From contig DVOT01000122.1 of NCBI GenBank assembly GCA_018713425.1, positions 1 through 11,093 on the forward strand: a stretch of DNA of 11,093 nucleotides. The letters run 5' to 3'. How positions within the stretch are numbered: the stretch's first letter is position 1; the number at the start of each line of letters is the position of its first letter. This stretch comes from Alectryocaccomicrobium faecavium. GTDB taxonomy: Bacteria; Bacillota; Clostridia; Christensenellales; Aristaeellaceae. The notes beneath the pieces were generated by a model. That model saw nothing but the letters and a program-made list of their open reading frames with translations. It made no database searches and had not been told where the DNA came from. Made by a program: the position numbers and the translations under genes. This document shows, piece by piece, positions 6,992 through 11,093 of this stretch.

Positions 6992-7031
6992 AATTTGTTT
7001 CCTCCTGTTCGCGTTGTGAGAATCGCGACGC

Positions 7032-7805
7032 TTACACCATCTGCTGGCCGCCGGTGACGTTGATGCCCTGGCCGGTCATGTAGCTGGATTCGTCGCTGAG
7101 CAAGAACACCATCAGGTTGGCCACGTCGTCATACTGGCAGCCGCGCTTCATGGGCACCTGGTTGATGTACTTTTCGCGGATCTTTTCCTTGGTGGTGCCC
7201 TGGTTGCGCGCGTACTGCTCATAGAGCGAGTTCACCCACAGCGGGGAATCCAGCAGGTTGCCGGGGCAGATGGAATTCACGCGGATGTTCTCCTCAGCGA
7301 ACTCCAGCGCCAGCGACTGCGTGAGGCCGATGCCGCCGAACTTGCTGGCCGCGTAGGCGCAGTTCTTGGCCGAGCCCTTTTTGCCGGATTTGGAATTGAT
7401 CTGCACGATGGAACCGCCGCCCTGCTTGCGCATGTAAGGGATGACCGCCTTGCAAACGTTGAAATAGCCGTTGAGGTTCACGTCTACCACTTTGGAGAAC
7501 TGCTGATAGGTCATATCCTCCAGCGCGTTGGAGATGAGGATCGCGGCGTTGGACACGAGCAAATCGACGCGGCCATAGGTTTCCTCGGCCTTCTTGGCCA
7601 TGGCGTCGCACTGCGCGGGGTCGCACACGTTGAGCGGCACGGCGATGGCTTCGGGCAGCTGCGCGGCCACCTTCTGCGCGCCTTCATAGTTCATATCCGC
7701 GACGACGACCTTCGCGCCCTCTTGGCCCAGCCGGATGGCGAGCGCTTCGCCCAGGCCCTGCGCGGCTCCCGTGATGATGGCAACTTTTCCTTCCAAGCGT
7801 TTCAT
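7032..7805 (-). CDS. srlD: Short-chain dehydrogenase, sorbitol-6-phosphate 2-dehydrogenase-like
   Basis: This 257-residue cytoplasmic enzyme probably oxidises D-glucitol-6-phosphate to fructose-6-phosphate with NAD. Motifs of the classical short-chain family are complete: cofactor loop TGAAQGLG at 12-19, acidic D37 pointing to NAD, NAA at 86-88, catalytic S138, and YAASK at 151-155. The stretches QINSKSGKKGSAKN, KFGGIGLTQSLAL, GNLLDSP, KRGCQYDDV and the C-terminal INVTGGQQM match my memory of SrlD/GutD closely. The ATG at 7805 follows AAAGGAAG. The 57 bases upstream to the TPM gene show no clear promoter or terminator, so it may be read through from the upstream cluster or use a weak promoter. 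Its partner is the SorE-like gene. Confidence 0.85.
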   Translation of the reverse strand: MKRLEGKVAIITGAAQGLGEALAIRLGQEGAKVVVADMNYEGAQKVAAQLPEAIAVPLNVCDPAQCDAMAKKAEETYGRVDLLVSNAAILISNALEDMTYQQFSKVVDVNLNGYFNVCKAVIPYMRKQGGGSIVQINSKSGKKGSAKNCAYAASKFGGIGLTQSLALEFAEENIRVNSICPGNLLDSPLWVNSLYEQYARNQGTTKEKIREKYINQVPMKRGCQYDDVANLMVFLLSDESSYMTGQGINVTGGQQMV

Positions 7806-7862
7806 AAAAAGCAGACTTCCTTTCCCATAAATTGCGTGATCAGAATGTATCGTAACGGCGCG

Positions 7863-8822
7863 TCATCGGCCTCTGCCGACGCCGCCACCGCGCGAACCAC
7901 CGCCGCCGGAACGGCCGCCGCCTACCCGGCCTCCAAAGCCACCGGAACGGCCACCGCCAGAGCGGCCACCAAAGCCGCCGGGACGGCTTCCGCCTACTCG
8001 ACCGCCGAACCCGCCCATGCGCGGCGAACGCGGCGGGCGGGGCGCTGAGCCAGGATGCGGGCCCGGGCCGGGGCGCGGGCCGCCAAAGATGTGCCAGCGC
8101 GGGCGTGGAGGCGGCACGATCACCACCGGGCCACGCCTGCGGTATCCCCTGCGCCGCACGCGCGGCACGCTTACCGCGCTGATCACAACCAGAACCACGA
8201 GGATCAAGATAGCGATGCCCATCCAATCAAACCCCCTTCGCGGCGCGCTCGCACGCGCGCCTGGCGCGTCTGGCTCTGCTTGCGCCATGGCCCCCGCCTC
8301 GTAAGCGGCCATGCCGTCCACCAGCGCAAGATCCGCGCCGTAGATGTCCGCCACTTCGGCAAAGAGCGCGTCGAAAAGCTTGCGCACGCCCGCGTCGTAA
8401 TCGCCCAATGCAAAATCCGGCTCCAGGTATTCGTCCAGCAGCGCGCGCATGCGGCTGCCCGTCAATTCTCGCTCGATGGAGGAACCCTGCAGCATCCAGT
8501 AATTTTCTTCGTCGATGGAAAGCACGGTGAGCACATCGCGGTCGTACAGTTCCCATGCGTCGAAAATCGCCTCGCTGTATGCGCCCAAGTCGTAGCCGTT
8601 GGTATCATCCACCACCACGAACACGAGCTCCGCACCGCAGGCGTTGTACAAATTCACGTTGTTATAGTAGATCTGCGCCTCGGTTTCCAACGAGAGCACG
8701 TTCGCACCGTCGTACACGTAAAACAGGTCGCTATCCGGCTGTGGCACGGCGATTTCCGCCAAAGCCGTGGCGCTAACCAGCGTAAGTAGCGCGAGCGTCA
8801 AGGGCAACCATCGCTTTTTCAT
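7863..8822 (-). CDS. TPM-domain membrane protein with Gly/Arg/Ser-rich tail (YgcG-like)
   Basis: This 319-residue protein has a signal peptide (residues 1-22, MKKRWLPLTL...ATALA), then a TPM domain at about 34-162 (begins FYVYDGANVLS; contains ELVFVVVDDTNGYDL), which should lie outside the membrane. One membrane helix follows at 201-220, then an Arg-rich stretch, a Pro-rich linker, and a tail of GGFGGR-type repeats at 270-319. Gly-rich tails are common in this family. TPM-domain function is poorly settled; roles in photosystem repair (plants) and membrane-protein handling are described for relatives. Its ATG overlaps the TGA of the LemA-like gene (ATGA, 8822-8819), and GGAGG lies ten bases before it, so the two are translationally coupled. 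Family call is firm; biochemical role is unknown. Confidence 0.88.
   Translation of the reverse strand: MKKRWLPLTLALLTLVSATALAEIAVPQPDSDLFYVYDGANVLSLETEAQIYYNNVNLYNACGAELVFVVVDDTNGYDLGAYSEAIFDAWELYDRDVLTVLSIDEENYWMLQGSSIERELTGSRMRALLDEYLEPDFALGDYDAGVRKLFDALFAEVADIYGADLALVDGMAAYEAGAMAQAEPDAPGARASAPRRGFDWMGIAILILVVLVVISAVSVPRVRRRGYRRRGPVVIVPPPRPRWHIFGGPRPGPGPHPGSAPRPPRSPRMGGFGGRVGGSRPGGFGGRSGGGRSGGFGGRVGGGRSGGGGSRGGGVGRGR
7908..8015 (-). repeat. Three 36-bp in-frame repeats in the TPM gene tail
   Basis: Three consecutive 12-residue units (GGFGGRVGGSRP, GGFGGRSGGGRS, GGFGGRVGGGRS; residues 270-305) are encoded by similar, contiguous 36-base units, followed by a degenerate GGGGSRGGG end. The array is part of the coding sequence and keeps the reading frame. 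Copy number is likely to vary between strains through slippage or recombination. Confidence 0.75.
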
Positions 8823-9370
8823 TGCAGGCTATCCTCCAGTGGCGCAATTTGGAACAGGCCGCGCAGGAGCGAGGCGGGAAAGGAATGCAACTGGCGGTTG
8901 AATTCCTTCGCGCGGGCAAAGTACTCGTCGCCCGCCATCTTGCCGGCTGCGTCGGTCAAATCCGCGTAAAGCATGCGCGCATCCTTCTGGTCGCGCTCAC
9001 CCGCTTCGCTGGCGGAAATGCGCGCGTAAAGCCCGTCGGCACAGCGCGCCATTTCCGCGTTGGCCAGCAGCTTTTCATCCGGGGTATCCGCCGCCTGCAC
9101 GGCCGCCACCGCCGTGGAAAGCGAAAGCGTGCCCGCGTCCGAATCGCCCAGCAAGGCAAAGCCCATGGCCGCCAGCTTTTGCGCGGCAGCGGCGCGCCGG
9201 TCAATATAGCCGTTGAGCGAAAAATACGCGTCGTCCGCGCCGGTGTAGAACACTTCTTCCACGCTCTGCCGGTCTTCCCGCAGGCCCAGCCCGCCGAAGA
9301 GCACGATGCTCACCAGCACGCAAACAAACAACACCGCCCAGGCCAAGGGCCGGTTTTCCGAAAATTTCAC
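8819..9370 (-). CDS. Small LemA-like membrane protein
   Basis: This 183-residue protein has one hydrophobic helix near the N-terminus (about 8-30), followed by a helical region. The C-terminal pattern EFNRQLHSFPASLLRGLFQIAPLE (residues 156-179) matches the LemA family, where a YN..I.sFPs.lla.lfgf.p segment is typical. The start is the GTG at 9370-9368, with GGGAGG seven bases before it; an upstream ATG at 9394 sits inside a hairpin and lacks a site. The middle of the protein differs from ordinary LemA, so it is a divergent member. It follows the TelA gene by 39 bases and overlaps the TPM gene by 4 bp. LemA and TPM proteins are often encoded together, which supports the call. Function in the envelope is unknown. 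Confidence 0.7.
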   Translation of the reverse strand: MKFSENRPLAWAVLFVCVLVSIVLFGGLGLREDRQSVEEVFYTGADDAYFSLNGYIDRRAAAAQKLAAMGFALLGDSDAGTLSLSTAVAAVQAADTPDEKLLANAEMARCADGLYARISASEAGERDQKDARMLYADLTDAAGKMAGDEYFARAKEFNRQLHSFPASLLRGLFQIAPLEDSLQ

Positions 9371-9384
9371 AGGGCAACCTCCCA

Positions 9385-9407
9385 GCCGCGCCATCTGTGC
9401 GCGCGGC
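9385..9407 (-). promoter_or_regulatory. Hairpin just before the LemA-like gene's ribosome binding site
   Basis: A perfect 7-bp GC-only inverted repeat (gccgcgc / gcgcggc, arms 9385-9391 and 9401-9407) with a 9-base loop lies between the TelA stop (TAA, 9412-9410) and the GGGAGG of the LemA-like gene, one base away from it. No U run follows, so it should not terminate. It may stabilise the downstream message or limit ribosome access. Confidence 0.45.
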
Positions 9408-9409
9408 GC

Positions 9410-10531
9410 TTATCGCGTTTCCAGCAGCTTTTGCTTTAGCTGCGTTTCGATGTTGAGCAGTTCCTTCTCCGCGTCGCGCCGCTTCTGGCGGCCCTCCTGC
9501 TGGATGGTGAGCACCTCGTCCATGGTATCGATCAGCATCTGGTTGGTGTGCGAGAGCGTTTCGATATCCACAATGCCGCGCTCGGCCTCGCGCGCCACGC
9601 CGGTGGTGGCGGTTTTGAGCTTTTCGGCGTTCTTGCGCAAAAGTTCGTTGGTCATCTCGGAAACCGCGCGCTGCGCTTCCAGCGCGGCCTGCGTGTGGTG
9701 CATGCCCAAGGCGAGCACCATCTGGCTCTTCCACAGCGGGATGGTGTTCACGATTGAGGTCTGAATCTTTTCGGCCATCAACTGGTTGGAAGACTGGATC
9801 ATGCGGATCTGCGGCGCCATCTGGATGGAGATGTTGCGCGTGAGTTCCAGGTCGTAGAGCTTTTTTTCGAAGCGCTCGCACTTATCGCTCAAATCCTTGG
9901 CGGCCTGCGCGTCCTCCGGCAAGCCGGAAGCGCTGGCCTTTTCGCGCGCGGCGGCCAGATCGGTGGCGCGCACCTGTTCCAGGCGGCGCTTGCCCGCCTC
10001 GATGTACATGGAGAGTTCCTTAAAATAGTGCAGATTCTGCTCATAGAGCTGCTCGAGCAGGGCGATGTCCTTGAGCAGCGTGACCTGGTGGGTTTCCAGC
10101 GCGGAGGTGATGGAATTGACGTTCACTTCCACCTCATTGTAGCGCGTTTTCAGCGCCTCGATCTTGTTGCGGCCGCGCTTGAACCAGCCGAAAATTCCCT
10201 TGTCCTCTTCCTCATCGGCGTTAAAGCCTTTCAGTTCTGTCACCAGGTTGGCGACCATCTCGCCCACCTCGCCCATGTCCTTGGAGCGCACACTGGCCAG
10301 TGCGCTATCGGAAAACTGGGCGATGTTCTGCTGGCAGGCGCTGCCATAGGCGAACACGAGGTTGGGATCGGTCACGTCGATCTTCTGCGCGAATTCGTTG
10401 ATCATCTTTTCTTCTTCGGGCGAAAAGCGCGCGGCCGCCTGCTTGTCCTCTTCCACCTGCACCAGTTCGGTTTTGATTTCCGGCGTCTGGGGCGCGCTGG
10501 CGCCATCGAGCGTCAACTTGATTTCCGGCAT
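9410..10531 (-). CDS. TelA-family toxic anion resistance protein
   Basis: This 373-residue cytoplasmic protein belongs to the TelA family (COG3853), first linked to tellurite resistance and now mostly seen as part of general chemical and envelope stress responses. It is nearly all helical with long coiled-coil-like stretches. Landmarks include GIFGWFKRGRNKIEALKTRY (113-131), TLLKDIALLEQLYEQN (151-166), the conserved IQMAPQIRMIQSSNQ (236-250), IPLWKSQMVLALG (264-276), and a charged C-terminal helix. The start at 10531 (MPEIKLTLDG) is chosen because AAAGGAG lies upstream; an in-frame ATG at 10591 would overlap the XpaC gene. It follows XpaC by 25 bases, a pairing common in Firmicutes. Family confidence is high; the actual physiological stress is unknown. 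Confidence 0.92.
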   Translation of the reverse strand: MPEIKLTLDGASAPQTPEIKTELVQVEEDKQAAARFSPEEEKMINEFAQKIDVTDPNLVFAYGSACQQNIAQFSDSALASVRSKDMGEVGEMVANLVTELKGFNADEEEDKGIFGWFKRGRNKIEALKTRYNEVEVNVNSITSALETHQVTLLKDIALLEQLYEQNLHYFKELSMYIEAGKRRLEQVRATDLAAAREKASASGLPEDAQAAKDLSDKCERFEKKLYDLELTRNISIQMAPQIRMIQSSNQLMAEKIQTSIVNTIPLWKSQMVLALGMHHTQAALEAQRAVSEMTNELLRKNAEKLKTATTGVAREAERGIVDIETLSHTNQMLIDTMDEVLTIQQEGRQKRRDAEKELLNIETQLKQKLLETR

Positions 10532-10556
10532 CGTTGGTTTCTCCTTTCTCCTGGGG

Positions 10557-11093
10557 CTACGGTTGCGGGTCGCCGCCGCGCGCGTCTTCATCGATCAGGT
10601 TAAACACGCGCTCCTTCGTGAGCCCTTCCCGTTCGATCATGGTCTTGAGCACTTCCACATCGGCCGTGATGTCCAGCGCGTCCGCGCCATAGAGGGAATC
10701 GAGCTGCTTTTCAAAGGCGTCCGCCATTAGGGGCAGCGCGTTCTCCACGCTGTCGCAAACCTTTTTCACATTTTCGCTAGGGGTGGCAGGCAGCTGCAAA
10801 ATCTGCACGTAGCTTTCCAGCAGGTCTTCCGCCGTGGGCAGGTAGTAATTCAAAAATTTGCGCAACTGGTTCGCACGCGCGGGTTGCTGGACAAGGGCGT
10901 CGAAAATCGCCTCGCCCGCCTTGATCATGCGGTCGAGCTGGGCGCGCGCCGCCACATTGGCGATCTGGCCGCGCTTTTCGCGCAGGCTGTTTAGGAGCGC
11001 CCGGCCCTGGGCAATTTGCGCGTCCAGCGCCTCGTCGCCCGTGGAAACCGGAATCTCCACCACGCGGCCCGGCAGGAATTTGCTCGCCAGCAC
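10557..11093 (-). CDS. XpaC-family protein (5-bromo-4-chloroindolyl phosphate hydrolysis family), C-terminal part
   Basis: The visible 178 codons are the C-terminal part of a gene that enters from the right edge. The GTG at the very edge is probably internal. The segment KFLNYYLPTAEDLLESYVQI is the signature of the XpaC family (PF10112), and the surrounding sequence is helical. Despite the historical name, members are not shown to be true phosphatases. They are usually membrane proteins, and the missing N-terminal part would hold the membrane segments. Its TAG stop at 10559-10557 is 25 bases before the TelA start, so the two are co-transcribed. The promoter of this cluster lies outside the window. 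Confidence 0.88.
   Translation of the reverse strand: MLASKFLPGRVVEIPVSTGDEALDAQIAQGRALLNSLREKRGQIANVAARAQLDRMIKAGEAIFDALVQQPARANQLRKFLNYYLPTAEDLLESYVQILQLPATPSENVKKVCDSVENALPLMADAFEKQLDSLYGADALDITADVEVLKTMIEREGLTKERVFNLIDEDARGGDPQP

Noticed and set aside
5651..7057. Plus-strand open frame of 468 codons opposite the zinc-dependent dehydrogenase
   Set aside because: The minus-strand dehydrogenase has all catalytic motifs and a strong ribosome binding site. The plus-strand frame resembles no family I know and is explained by biased codon use.
7806..7862. Promoter or terminator between the TPM gene and the SrlD-like gene
   Set aside because: No convincing -35/-10 pair and no stable hairpin with a T run is visible in these 57 bases.
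7908..8015. 36-bp repeats of CRISPR-like length
   Set aside because: The units are contiguous with no spacers, are in frame, and encode a Gly-rich tail.

Overview
Every gene I can support lies on the minus strand, so the window reads from right to left. It looks like a chromosomal piece of a GC-rich, spore-former-type Firmicute (class Clostridia, probably gut or rumen associated). The reasons are strong AGGAGG-type ribosome binding sites, an LplA/LplB/YtcP-type sugar ABC transporter with no ATPase gene beside it, a XpaC-TelA pair, and a SorE/SrlD-type polyol-phosphate pair. The taxon is inference; there is no rRNA or other marker gene.

Layout in transcription order. (1) 11093-7863 is a tight four-gene cluster: the C-terminal part of an XpaC-family protein, a TelA toxic-anion-resistance family protein, a small LemA-like membrane protein, and a TPM-domain membrane protein with a Gly/Arg-rich tail. 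The last two genes overlap by 4 bp. This looks like an envelope or stress-related module of poorly known function. (2) 7805-5729 holds a short-chain dehydrogenase that closely resembles sorbitol-6-phosphate 2-dehydrogenase, followed by a zinc-dependent dehydrogenase resembling L-sorbose-1-phosphate reductase. Together they could convert L-sorbose-1-phosphate to glucitol-6-phosphate and then fructose-6-phosphate. A GC-rich hairpin with a short T run follows. (3) 5728-5443 is the only long intergenic stretch. It is sharply AT-rich compared with its surroundings and holds a candidate promoter with a palindrome in its spacer. (4) 5442-188 is a probable operon: a cytoplasmic M28-like metallopeptidase with a C-terminal winged-helix-like domain, two ABC permeases, and a secreted solute-binding protein with a Ca-binding-loop motif. 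An intercistronic hairpin sits before the binding-protein gene. A long 13-bp inverted repeat follows that gene, and a possible next gene begins at the window edge.

I did not find a clear-cut new defence or mobile system. The items most worth a second look are the M28-like peptidase tied to a sugar-type ABC transporter and carrying Gln-Glu where M28 enzymes usually have Glu-Glu, the combined XpaC-TelA-LemA-TPM cluster, and the RNA-level inverted repeats around the binding-protein gene.
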